DNA of 64,000 bases, taken from the NCBI RefSeq assembly GCF_016744155.1, contig NZ_JADGEW010000011.1, positions 1 through 64,000 on the forward strand, read 5' to 3'. Source of the stretch: Amphritea sp. GTDB taxonomy: Bacteria; Pseudomonadota; Gammaproteobacteria; Pseudomonadales; Balneatricaceae. The notes under the pieces are model-generated. The model saw only the letters and a list, made by a program, of their open reading frames with translations. It ran no database searches and had not been told where the DNA came from. Below, in pieces: positions 33,200 to 41,373 of the stretch (positions within the stretch are counted from its first letter, which is position 1; every line of letters starts with the position of its first letter). Made by a program: the position numbers and the translations under genes.

Positions 33200-34312
33200 A
33201 TGAAGATCCTCCTGCTTTCTGCTTATGATGCTGCCAGTCATGCCTATTGGCACAAGGGGCTAACCGAAAATCTAAGTCAGCATCAGTGGACCGTTTTGAG
33301 TTTGCCTCCTCGGTATTTTTCCTGGCGAATACGGGGTAACAGCCTGAGTTGGGCCTTCAATGAAAGAGAGGTGCTTGAACAGGATTACGACCTGGTGGTC
33401 GCGACCTCAATGACGGATCTATCTGCCCTGCGTGGGTTTGTGCCTCATCTTGCCGGTATTCCTACGCTTGTTTATTTTCACGAGAATCAGTTTGCTTATC
33501 CTGAATCCGGAAAGGAGTATGGCAATGTCGAGCCCAAGATTCTCAACATCTATACGGCTCTGGCGGCGGATCATATCTGTTTTAATACTGCGTATAACCG
33601 AAATTCCTTTCTGGCCGGTTGTAATGAATTGTTAAAAAAACTACCTGATCAGGTTCCAGCGGGACTTACAGAACAGTTAGAAAATAATTCATCCGTGCTT
33701 CAAGTCCCCTTGCCGCAATCTGCGTATCTGTCTCATGACCCGCAACCCGGGCCAATACGGCTTATCTGGAACCATCGTTGGGAGTTTGATAAAGGGCCTG
33801 AAGAGCTACTAAATGCTGTACAGGGACTCTGTGATGCAGGTGTGGATTTCAGGATGGATCTGGTCGGGCAGCAGTTCCGTAAAGTACCTGAGCAGTTTCA
33901 GACATTGAAAGAACTGTTGGGAATTCGGGTGGGGTATTGGGGGTTTGTTGAATCTATTGATGAATACCGTAGATTGCTGCAACAGGCTGATATTGTTCTT
34001 TCCACTGCCTTACATGATTTTCAGGGAATTGCTGTGTTGGAAGGGGTGGCTGCGGGAGCAGTACCGCTGGTCCCAAACAGACTGGCCTATCCAGAACTGT
34101 TTCCGCCTAACTGCTGTTATGCCAGCGGCAAAGGGGAGACCGAAAGCTTGGTCGATGCGGTAATGAGTTATGCACAGGCAAAGCAGGCGGGAACCTGCCA
34201 AGCTGCACCTGATATTTCGGCCTTAAGTTGGAGTTCAATGGCGGAGCGTTATGATGTGCTGTTTCGCACAGTTGCTAAGCAGGCCGATGTCATTGTAAAT
34301 ACTCAACTTTAA
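33200..34312 (+). CDS. DUF3524 glycosyltransferase, tRNA-queuosine alpha-mannosyltransferase-like
   Basis: The 370-aa protein has the N-terminal DUF3524 signature (MKILLLSAYDAASHAYWHKG, SLPPRYFSWRIRGN and YFHENQFAYP) followed by a GT4-type C-terminal domain (about 185-365; IWNHRWEFDKGPEELL, GFVESIDEYRRLL and a GVAAGAVPLVPNRLAYPE nucleotide-sugar site). This is the family of vertebrate GTDC1/QTMAN, which mannosylates queuosine in tRNA-Asp. Whether the bacterial protein modifies queuosine is inference from family membership. It follows the Sel1/SPOR genes by 38 bp and could belong to their operon. Confidence 0.8.
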   Translation: MKILLLSAYDAASHAYWHKGLTENLSQHQWTVLSLPPRYFSWRIRGNSLSWAFNEREVLEQDYDLVVATSMTDLSALRGFVPHLAGIPTLVYFHENQFAYPESGKEYGNVEPKILNIYTALAADHICFNTAYNRNSFLAGCNELLKKLPDQVPAGLTEQLENNSSVLQVPLPQSAYLSHDPQPGPIRLIWNHRWEFDKGPEELLNAVQGLCDAGVDFRMDLVGQQFRKVPEQFQTLKELLGIRVGYWGFVESIDEYRRLLQQADIVLSTALHDFQGIAVLEGVAAGAVPLVPNRLAYPELFPPNCCYASGKGETESLVDAVMSYAQAKQAGTCQAAPDISALSWSSMAERYDVLFRTVAKQADVIVNTQL

Positions 34313-34344
34313 CCTGGTATTACTAACTACGATGAGGGCTCTGA

Positions 34345-34755
34345 TTAGCCTGTTTTTTTAAGAGTGTGCTCTAAAGTGTAAGACTGCAGATCTATTCTTA
34401 ACCGGGCCCTATAGGCTTTATCTATGTTTTTGTTAAGTCCCTCTTCCAGGCTGAATCGTCGAGTGGAAGTGGGTAACCCTTCGTCAGATATTGAATATGC
34501 GGTACCGAACTCTTCAGCAGTCAGGAGATGAGTATTGCCATCAATCCAAAGTGTTACACTCTCAATGGGGTGATAAAGTCCTTCGAGTGATATTTTTAGC
34601 CCCGTAGTATCTTCTTCAGCTAATACCTTTATATCGCATACAAAGTAGCTGAAGCAGCTGCCGGATTGATGTGTGTGACTAGCAGCTGTATTGGTTGAAT
34701 TAACAGTGTTACAACCGGTCAATAAAGCCAGAAATAAAAGGAGGGTATAGCGCAT
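34345..34755 (-). CDS. Small lipoprotein, unknown function
   Basis: The 136-aa product starts MRYTLLLFLALLTGC, a type II signal peptide with lipobox LTGC (lipidated Cys at residue 15). The mature part is a small beta-rich domain of about 115 residues with two cysteines (SCFSYFVCDIK). No family is recognised. It is convergent with the glycosyltransferase gene and close to its stop. Confidence 0.65.
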   Translation of the reverse strand: MRYTLLLFLALLTGCNTVNSTNTAASHTHQSGSCFSYFVCDIKVLAEEDTTGLKISLEGLYHPIESVTLWIDGNTHLLTAEEFGTAYSISDEGLPTSTRRFSLEEGLNKNIDKAYRARLRIDLQSYTLEHTLKKTG

Positions 34756-34871
34756 ACAGTTACTCTTCCTTGAGTTAAAAACGGATAAAATATGGCGTTA
34801 ATTATATAGCCAGTTTTGCTCGTTACAATGATTTTTAAACGTCTGTTTAATTTGTTGCTAGCAGCGTTTGA

Positions 34872-35360
34872 TTAACTATTAATATAATTAAGCGGCACCG
34901 CCGTACTATCAACAATTTTACGCATTATAAAAGCCGATTTCACGCCCGTTACGCCGCGAATTCGGGTAATCTTGCCCAGTAGGATATCGTGGTAACGATC
35001 CATATCCGGTACGGCGACTTTTAGTTGATAATCCGCGTCATGACCGGTGATCAGATAACACTCCATTACCTCTGGAAAACTGCTGATAGCGGCTTCAAAT
35101 TCTTCAAAGCGTTCGGGGATATGTTTATCCATGCTGATGTGGAGTATGGCTATCAGATTGAGATCTACCGCCCGCTCATCAATTCTTACGACTCTGTCTT
35201 TGATAACCCCTGCTTCTTCAAGTGCTTTTACCCGCCGGGAACAGGGGGCCGCTGTGAGTCCTACTTTCTCAGCAAGGTCCTGGTTTGAGAGCCCGCCATC
35301 TTGTTGTAATTCGCGCAATATTCTTAAGTCAAAACTGTCGATAGGATGATTTGATTTCAT
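34872..35360 (-). CDS. Lrp/AsnC family transcriptional regulator
   Basis: The 162-aa protein has an N-terminal helix-turn-helix (ILRELQQDGGLSNQDLAEKVGLTAAPCSRR) and a C-terminal RAM/Lrp ligand-binding domain (about 70-150, with ECYLITGHDADYQLKV). Members bind amino acids and assemble into octamers on DNA. Three TGCGCAA-containing motifs about 40 bp apart in the upstream region (35374-35469) are candidate binding sites, suggesting autoregulation and possibly control of the divergent leuA gene. Confidence 0.92.
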   Translation of the reverse strand: MKSNHPIDSFDLRILRELQQDGGLSNQDLAEKVGLTAAPCSRRVKALEEAGVIKDRVVRIDERAVDLNLIAILHISMDKHIPERFEEFEAAISSFPEVMECYLITGHDADYQLKVAVPDMDRYHDILLGKITRIRGVTGVKSAFIMRKIVDSTAVPLNYINS

Positions 35361-35373
35361 TGTTTTTTAACTC

Positions 35374-35469
35374 TGCGCAATTATATCTATAGGTTTATTG
35401 TATTTTAGTTATTAATATTGCGCAATTTAGATAAAATTCATTTATTTAGATCGGTTATTGCGCATCAAT
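35374..35469. promoter_or_regulatory. Repeated TGCGCAA motifs, candidate Lrp/AsnC sites
   Basis: TGCGCAAT (35374-35381), the palindrome ATTGCGCAAT (35417-35426) and ATTGCGCATCAAT (35457-35469) are spaced by about four DNA turns. They lie just upstream of the regulator start. Confidence 0.45.
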
Positions 35470-35642
35470 CGCTTTAAACTTTGCTCTATTGATTGCTGCA
35501 GCGATAAATATTTGCCGAGAACCACGTAAACATGCCGTTACCAGCGGATGTGGGTGAAAACACTAAAAGTGTCTAACCAGGTTTAAGCGCCAGTCTACCG
35601 GGCTGACTGATGTGTACCACAAGTATGCGATATACAGATTTG

Positions 35643-35678
35643 GTCCCGTGCCACCCGCACGGGATTTCAATTTTATAT
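35643..35678 (+). promoter_or_regulatory. Hairpin in the leuA leader, possible attenuator
   Basis: TCCCGTGC and GCACGGGA form a perfect 8-bp stem with a 5-nt loop, followed by TTTCAATTTT. It sits roughly 60 bp before leuA. I could not find a leucine-rich leader peptide, so attenuation is only possible, not shown. Confidence 0.35.
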
Positions 35679-35726
35679 TGGTTAATAAATTTACTGCCGA
35701 AGGCAGATATCCAGTAGGACAACGCT

Positions 35727-37385
35727 ATGTTTGACCATCGTAAATACAGTGCATTTGAACCGATTCGTTTGACCGACCGTACCTGGCCAGACAAAGCCCT
35801 GACGCAAGCGCCCGACTGGTGCAGTGTAGACCTGCGGGATGGTAATCAGGCACTGGTTAATCCGATGAGCGTTGAACAGAAGACTCGCCTGTTTGATCTG
35901 TTAGTTAAGCTGGGTTTTAAAGAGATTGAGGTGGGTTTTCCTTCAGCCTCTAAACCCGATTTTGATTTTGTACGTAAGCTGGTAGATGAAAAAAGAATTC
36001 CAGATGACGTCACTATTCAGGTGCTGACCCAGGCCCGTGAAGATCTGATTAAGCGTACCTATGAAGCGATGGCTGGCGTAAAGAAGGCAACGATTCATGT
36101 TTATAACTCGACCTCTACTGTGCAACGGGAACAGGTATTTGGTCAGTCCTGCGAGGGCATTAAAGCGATAGCGGTTCAGGGGGCTAAATGGGTACAGCAA
36201 TATGCTGTACATCACCCTGATACTCAGTGGTCCTTTCAGTATTCACCGGAAAGCTTTAGCGGTACCGAGATGGATTACGCTATTGAAGTTTGTGATGCGG
36301 TGATCGATCAATGGCAACCCGAAGCTGGTCGCGACATCATCATTAATCTGCCCGCAACGGTGGAGATGTCTTCTCCGCACCTGTTTGCCGATCAGGTAGA
36401 GTATTTCTGTCGTAATCTGAAGAATCGACAGTATGTGCGAGTGAGTCTGCACACCCATAACGATCGTGGCTGTGCGGTAGCTGCCGCGGAGTTGGGTATA
36501 CTGGCTGGCGCTGACCGGGTTGAGGGCACACTGATGGGTAATGGTGAGCGTACCGGTAATATGGATGTGATCACTATGGGCATGAATCTGTATTCCCAGG
36601 GAATTGATCCGAAGCTGGATTTCTCTGACATCATTGAAATTAATGAGGTGGTGGAAAGCTGCACCGGAATCCCGGTTGGGGTCCGTCATCCCTGGGCTGG
36701 CGAGTTGGTGTATACCGCTTTCTCCGGAAGCCATCAGGACGCGATTCGTAAGTCAGTGAACTATCATACAGAACATAAGAAAGCCCATTGGGATGTGGCT
36801 TATCTGCCAATTGACCCACGGGATATCGGCCGAGAATATGAAGCAGTGGTACGGATTAACTCCCAGAGCGGTAAAGGGGGTGTGGCACTGGTATTGGAGC
36901 GGGACTACGATATAAGCCTGCCTAAGTGGATGCATTTTCCGTTGAGTCGTGTTGTTCAGGGAGCTGCTGAGCAGAGTGGTATTGAAGTTTCACCGGTAAA
37001 TATAAAACGTTTGTTTGATGAGTGCTTTGTGTCTGTTGTGCCCCAGTGGCAACTGCATGATTACGATCTGCATGCAGAGGGTCAGCATGTGAGTGCCGGT
37101 TTTAAGATCGGCGAGCAGCATATCACCGGTGAAGGCGCAGGTGCATTGGAAGCGCTTTGTGCGGCTTTGACAACTGGTTATCAGTGTCAGATTGAAGTCA
37201 TTCAGTTTGATCAGCATGCGATAAGTGGGGGAACTGATGCTAATGCTCAGGCCTGTATCGCGGTGCAGATTAATGGCGATGAATATTGCGCTGTTGCGGT
37301 GGCCGAAGATACTTCAGCTGCCGCCCTACAGGCGATGTTAACCGCATTTAGTCGCTGTGGCATCGAAGCCGTTCAGGCTGCTTGA
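35727..37385 (+). CDS. leuA: 2-isopropylmalate synthase
   Basis: The 552-aa enzyme condenses acetyl-CoA with 2-oxoisovalerate in leucine synthesis. It has the HMGL-like TIM barrel (about 30-310) with WCSVDLRDGNQALVNPMS at the metal site and SLHTHNDRGCAVAAAELG, a linker, and a C-terminal LeuA regulatory domain (about 430-545) that binds leucine. The length and N-terminal style (FDHRKYSAFEPIRLTDRTWP) fit the long form of LeuA found in Pseudomonas and actinobacteria. A terminator follows at 37399. The upstream region may carry attenuation and Lrp-type control. Confidence 0.95.
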   Translation: MFDHRKYSAFEPIRLTDRTWPDKALTQAPDWCSVDLRDGNQALVNPMSVEQKTRLFDLLVKLGFKEIEVGFPSASKPDFDFVRKLVDEKRIPDDVTIQVLTQAREDLIKRTYEAMAGVKKATIHVYNSTSTVQREQVFGQSCEGIKAIAVQGAKWVQQYAVHHPDTQWSFQYSPESFSGTEMDYAIEVCDAVIDQWQPEAGRDIIINLPATVEMSSPHLFADQVEYFCRNLKNRQYVRVSLHTHNDRGCAVAAAELGILAGADRVEGTLMGNGERTGNMDVITMGMNLYSQGIDPKLDFSDIIEINEVVESCTGIPVGVRHPWAGELVYTAFSGSHQDAIRKSVNYHTEHKKAHWDVAYLPIDPRDIGREYEAVVRINSQSGKGGVALVLERDYDISLPKWMHFPLSRVVQGAAEQSGIEVSPVNIKRLFDECFVSVVPQWQLHDYDLHAEGQHVSAGFKIGEQHITGEGAGALEALCAALTTGYQCQIEVIQFDQHAISGGTDANAQACIAVQINGDEYCAVAVAEDTSAAALQAMLTAFSRCGIEAVQAA

Positions 37386-37398
37386 TAAAGGTTCTGAT

Positions 37399-37430
37399 AA
37401 AAAAGCCCGGTACTTAGTTGCCGGGCTTTT
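37399..37430. terminator. Bidirectional terminator after leuA
   Basis: AAAAGCCCGG and CCGGGCTTTT form a perfect 10-bp stem around a 10-nt loop, with T residues following. It lies between leuA and the convergent nitrilase gene. Confidence 0.8.
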
Positions 37431-37454
37431 GTTGTTGTCTAGAGTGTTGGGGGT

Positions 37455-38402
37455 TTAGTCTGCGTTATCGGTGAAAGTAACAGGCGGCATTTCGCGACGA
37501 TCTATCTCTAAGTGGAAGATATCAGGACGATTGTAATGACCTGCCACATCGAGCGCTTTGCGTGATTCCCGCGCAGCTTCGATATCAATGCTGGCAAATA
37601 ACACGCCCTTTTCATTGTGAAGTGGTCCGGCGACGACGCCACCAAAAGGTTTCACTACAACCGCGTCACCAGGGTTAATCCATTCGTCGGGTTGAAATAA
37701 ACGGTCTCGCTCGGGAAAAGTATCGGGAATATCACTACCTTGCATCGCCGTAGCGGTACTTAATACCCAGCAGCCGCCTTCACGGGCAATATGGTTCATT
37801 GAGGCTATCCAGGTGTCGCCGCTATCCCAGGTTGGCGCAACATAGATATCGATATCCTGGGCGAACAGACCGTACCGTGCCAGCGGCATGTAGTTTTCCC
37901 AGCATATTAAACAACCGATTCGACCCACTGGCGTATCTACGACGTGCAGGCCGCTGCCGTCGCCAAACCCCCAGACCATCCGTTCAGGATTGGTGGGCAT
38001 TATTTTTCGATGCCGATTCAGTATAGTGCCATCCGTATCTATGACGACCACTGTATTAAATAGCGTCGACCCGCTGAAAGTGGAATCGATCTCGTTCATG
38101 CCCATCACTACGACCTGATTATATTTGGCGGCCGCTTCGCAGATGGGGTCCAGGTCGCCGTTAGAGATGTCGACTGCGTTATTGCGTAACAAGGTATGAA
38201 GCTGGTTACCCAGAGGCATATCTCCGCCGGGCTTAAGTCGCCATATCCAGGTGGGATAACCGGGTAGAAATGCTTCGGGAAATACGAGCAGTTGAGTGTC
38301 TTGTGCTGCGACCTCTTCAATTGTATTAACGGCTTGCGCAATTGACGCTTTGAGATCTAAGAGAACGGGTGGTTTTTGTGAAATTGCTACGTTGATATCC
38401 AT
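37455..38402 (-). CDS. Nitrilase-family carbon-nitrogen hydrolase
   Basis: This 315-aa cytosolic hydrolase has the Glu-Lys-Cys triad: E43 in VFPEAFLPGYPTW, K133 in RHRKIMPT and C167 in CLICWENYMPLAR. The CWEN motif and length fit aliphatic or aromatic nitrilases rather than amidases. It would convert a nitrile to the carboxylic acid and ammonia; the substrate is unknown. It lies 78 bp downstream of a GFA-family gene on the same strand and is probably co-transcribed, under the divergent HxlR regulator. Confidence 0.88.
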   Translation of the reverse strand: MDINVAISQKPPVLLDLKASIAQAVNTIEEVAAQDTQLLVFPEAFLPGYPTWIWRLKPGGDMPLGNQLHTLLRNNAVDISNGDLDPICEAAAKYNQVVVMGMNEIDSTFSGSTLFNTVVVIDTDGTILNRHRKIMPTNPERMVWGFGDGSGLHVVDTPVGRIGCLICWENYMPLARYGLFAQDIDIYVAPTWDSGDTWIASMNHIAREGGCWVLSTATAMQGSDIPDTFPERDRLFQPDEWINPGDAVVVKPFGGVVAGPLHNEKGVLFASIDIEAARESRKALDVAGHYNRPDIFHLEIDRREMPPVTFTDNAD

Positions 38403-38480
38403 GAGGTTTTCTCCACTTCAGGCGCAATAGTGTTTGCGCCATCGGGGTTGTTATTTGATTGTTCTGGTTGCTCTGGGTTT

Positions 38481-38915
38481 TTACTCGGGGATTAGATCGC
38501 CGGAGCCTCCTGCTTCAGTGGGGAGGTCTCTCATTTTTGGTAAACCATCCGCCATTGGCTGTACGGATTCCTGATAATGCACATGTAAGGCGGGTGTGAA
38601 GTTCAGTTCAGGAATAATCGCGGCAGGTACATCGATGACGCCCATCTCTGGATGCTCAGTAAACAGATGCCCACCGCAGGTGCGGCACCATTTACGAATA
38701 CTGCCGGGTGTTTTTTTATAACTGCCAATCTGATCTTCGCCCTGTGTTACTTTCAGGGTTTCGGGGTTCCATAAAGTGAACGCACTGACAGGGCCTGCAG
38801 ACCAATGGCGACAGGAATCACAATGACAATAGGCCATAAGAACCGGTTGAGTTGTGACGCTGAAGTTAACTGCTCCGCAGAAGCAACTTCCCCGGTATTG
38901 TTGTTCAATATTCAT
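38481..38915 (-). CDS. GFA family protein (glutathione-dependent formaldehyde-activating-like)
   Basis: The 144-aa protein has the GFA/Mss4-like zinc fold. Cys ligands are visible in SCFCGAVNF, YCHCDSCRHWS and KWCRTCGGHLF. Family members include S-(hydroxymethyl)glutathione synthase-like proteins and many of unknown function, so the reaction here is not established. It is the first gene of a probable two-gene operon with the nitrilase. An HxlR-type operator palindrome lies between it and the divergent HxlR regulator. Confidence 0.85.
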   Translation of the reverse strand: MNIEQQYRGSCFCGAVNFSVTTQPVLMAYCHCDSCRHWSAGPVSAFTLWNPETLKVTQGEDQIGSYKKTPGSIRKWCRTCGGHLFTEHPEMGVIDVPAAIIPELNFTPALHVHYQESVQPMADGLPKMRDLPTEAGGSGDLIPE

Positions 38916-38982
38916 AATGAATCCTCTGTGCTTTAAGGAGGTGTGTGCCTTAAGTACAGCAGAGGGTCTATAGTTTGTTTAG

Positions 38983-39016
38983 TACAGAAATCGTACCTTA
39001 AGCTACGATTTCTGTA
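38983..39016. promoter_or_regulatory. Operator palindrome of the HxlR regulator
   Basis: TACAGAAATCGTA (38983-38995) and TACGATTTCTGTA (39004-39016) are perfect 13-bp inverted repeats separated by 8 bp. They sit 31 bp before the HxlR start and 68 bp before the GFA start, an ideal position for shared control. Confidence 0.75.
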
Positions 39017-39046
39017 GTAGCGTATGAGTGATGACAGGATTCTTAT

Positions 39047-39733
39047 ATGAAAGGTTATGGACAGTTTTGCCCTATAGCTAAGGCTTGTGAGGCGTTGGGG
39101 GAGCGTTGGACGCTACTGCTGATACGTGAGTTGTTGTGTGGTAGTCGTCGTTATAATGATTTTAAACGGGGCTTGCCGTTAATATCGCCAACCATGTTGT
39201 CTCAGCGACTTAACGTACTACAAGACAGAGGCTTGGTTGAACCCAAGCGATCTGAGGATAATAAAAGCAGAGAATATCATCTTACTCAGGCAGGCCTTGA
39301 GTTGGAACCGATTGTCATGGGGCTGGGTGAGTGGGGTGCCCGCTGGATACGTAGTCAGATGTCCGATGACGATCTGAGTGTAGAGTTGTTGATGTGGGAT
39401 ATGCGACGCACGATTAACTGCTCGGCTCTACCGAGAGCCCGCACAGTCTTGCATTTTGAATTTAAAGATCTGGATAGAACCTATAAGCACTGGTGGATGC
39501 TGGCTGAAAACAGCGAAATCGACCTTTGTGTGGATGATCCGGGATTTGATCCCGATGTGTATTTTTTCAGCGATCTGAGAACCATGACCGAGCTTTGGCT
39601 TGGCGATGTCTCCCTTGCAGGCGCCGAAAAGTCAGGAAAACTGGTTATAAAGGGGAGTTCTCAACTTATGAGAAATATTCCCGAATGGCTCATGTTTAGC
39701 GGCTTTGCGAATATCGAGAGAGGGGTCGCATAA
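39047..39733 (+). CDS. HxlR family regulator with SCP2-like C-terminal domain
   Basis: The 228-aa protein has an N-terminal HxlR winged helix (CPIAKACEALGERWTLLLIR, about 5-100). A C-terminal extension of about 110 residues includes VLHFEFKDLDRTYKHWW and a segment resembling SCP2-type lipid-binding folds. Plain HxlR proteins are only 100-130 aa, so this long form probably senses a hydrophobic ligand through the extra domain (inference). It is divergent from the GFA-nitrilase pair with a perfect palindrome between them. Confidence 0.85.
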   Translation: MKGYGQFCPIAKACEALGERWTLLLIRELLCGSRRYNDFKRGLPLISPTMLSQRLNVLQDRGLVEPKRSEDNKSREYHLTQAGLELEPIVMGLGEWGARWIRSQMSDDDLSVELLMWDMRRTINCSALPRARTVLHFEFKDLDRTYKHWWMLAENSEIDLCVDDPGFDPDVYFFSDLRTMTELWLGDVSLAGAEKSGKLVIKGSSQLMRNIPEWLMFSGFANIERGVA

Positions 39734-39763
39734 AAAAGCCGCTTAGATGAAGCGGCTTTTTTT
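39732..39763. terminator. Bidirectional terminator after the hxlR gene
   Basis: AAAAAAGCCGCTT and AAGCGGCTTTTTTT form a strong hairpin with a short loop, overlapping the stop codon. The helicase gene at 39807 runs toward it from the right. Confidence 0.85.
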
Positions 39764-39806
39764 AGCAGGAGTTTATGCGTTCGTTAGAGGAACAGCATTA
39801 ATCATA

Positions 39807-41102
39807 CTACTTTGGCGATTTAGGGCCTCGGCCAACCCGCTTTTTAGGCGATTTTTTCTTTGAAGAGGCTTTCTTAGCAGCGGCTTTCTTTATCGCTTTC
39901 TTGTTCTTTACTGTTGGCTTCTTCGCCTTAGGCTTGCCACTTTTCTTACCCGGTTCAGGATTTTTCGGAGCCAGACCAGGAAAAGTAAGTTGGGGAATCT
40001 TCTCGCCGATAAAACGTTCGATCTTACCCAGCGTTGGCCAGTCCAGAGGTTCTACGATCGACCATACGATACCTTTCGCGCCATCACGGCCTGAACGCCC
40101 TGACCGGTGCACGTAGCTATCAGCTTTCATCGGCAGATAGAGGTTTATCACGTGGGTAAGATCAGGCAGATCCAAGCCTCGACCAACAACGTCGGTGGCT
40201 ACAATCAGCTTAATTCGTCCACGGCGCATCTCTTTGATCCGTTGATTACGTTCACTCTGACGCATATCACCGTGCAGGCCATAACATTGCATGCCGCCGC
40301 TACGAACAATCTCAACCCATTGCTCGACCTGTTTGCGACTATTTACAAAGATGATGCCCTGTTTTAGTTCCGGCTGGTGTATCAGTGCTTTAACCAGAAA
40401 CTCTTTATGCTTCTCGTTGTCAGCCCGGTATACGAACTGCTCAATATTGGATGGAATGTGACGAGGTTGCTCTACAGCCACAATCTGTGAATCTTCATTT
40501 AATAGATCAGTAGCGAACTGCTGGATCTTTTCCCCTTCGAGGGTAGCGGAAAACATAAGCGTCTGGCGTTCCAGAGGTAATACATCAGCGATCTGCTTTA
40601 TATCGTGTATAAAACCAAGATCCAGCATCCGATCCGCTTCATCGATGATCAACATATTCACGGTTGATAGATCGAGCCACTCCTGAGCATTCAACTCCAG
40701 CAGTCGTCCCGGTGTGGCAACCATAATATCGATCGGTTCAGCCAGCATCCCTTTCTGCATCCCAAAGGGAACACCGCCGACAATAAGGCAGCTCTTGATA
40801 CGGTTGTTTTGGGTCTGTAGTTCAATGACCTGATAGATCTGTTTCGCCAGTTCTCGGGTTGGCGCGAGTATCAGAATCTGGGGTGCACTGCTGCGATCGT
40901 TATCCGCATCGAATATTTTCTGCAGGGCAGGCAAAACAAACGCCAGAGTCTTACCGGTTCCGGTAGGTGCTGAGGCTAGAAGGTCAACGCCTTCCAGTGC
41001 GATAGGAATTGCCTGTTCCTGGATTGGACGGGGGCTGAGAAAGTTGTTATCAGCTAATGGGCCCAGTATTTCCAGATCCAGATTTAGGTCGATAAAGAAC
41101 AT
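39807..41102 (-). CDS. DEAD-box RNA helicase with lysine-rich tail
   Basis: The 431-aa protein has all DEAD-box motifs: a Q-motif (RPIQEQAIP), Walker A SAPTGTGKT, PTRELAKQ, TPGRLLEL, DEAD (IIDEADRML), SAT (MFSATLEG), and helicase domain 2 motifs VATDVVGRGLDL and HRSGRSGRDG. The C-terminal 50 residues are very rich in Lys and Ala and likely help bind RNA. It resembles SrmB/RhlE-type helicases involved in ribosome assembly or RNA decay, but the exact orthologue is uncertain. Confidence 0.9.
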   Translation of the reverse strand: MFFIDLNLDLEILGPLADNNFLSPRPIQEQAIPIALEGVDLLASAPTGTGKTLAFVLPALQKIFDADNDRSSAPQILILAPTRELAKQIYQVIELQTQNNRIKSCLIVGGVPFGMQKGMLAEPIDIMVATPGRLLELNAQEWLDLSTVNMLIIDEADRMLDLGFIHDIKQIADVLPLERQTLMFSATLEGEKIQQFATDLLNEDSQIVAVEQPRHIPSNIEQFVYRADNEKHKEFLVKALIHQPELKQGIIFVNSRKQVEQWVEIVRSGGMQCYGLHGDMRQSERNQRIKEMRRGRIKLIVATDVVGRGLDLPDLTHVINLYLPMKADSYVHRSGRSGRDGAKGIVWSIVEPLDWPTLGKIERFIGEKIPQLTFPGLAPKNPEPGKKSGKPKAKKPTVKNKKAIKKAAAKKASSKKKSPKKRVGRGPKSPK

Positions 41103-41373
41103 CGAAGGGTACTCACAGATTTAAAGGCGCAAGCATACCTTATTTTTGCCTTGTCGGATATTTAGGAAGGTGGTCGATTAGCCTGTTTCGACGCACTATT
41201 TCAATAATATTTTGCCATATCGGCTAGTGATGACGATTGCGCCTTGAGGTAGGCCTTCACAACGCCTATCATGCCGCCAAGATCTGTCACTATCTGCGAT
41301 GAGCTGATAATAGTTCGAAATGTCGACTATAGTGACTGAAGTTGTTATTTCTGCCTGTTTGAGAGCTGTCTTT

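Larger units (their letters stand above)
35361..35726. other. 366-bp intergenic region between lrp and leuA
   Basis: No gene is seen. Its left part holds three TGCGCAA-type motifs (35374-35469) near the lrp start. Its right part, on the leuA side, holds a hairpin TCCCGTGC-CACCC-GCACGGGA at about 35643-35663, followed by an imperfect U-rich stretch. Confidence 0.5.
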
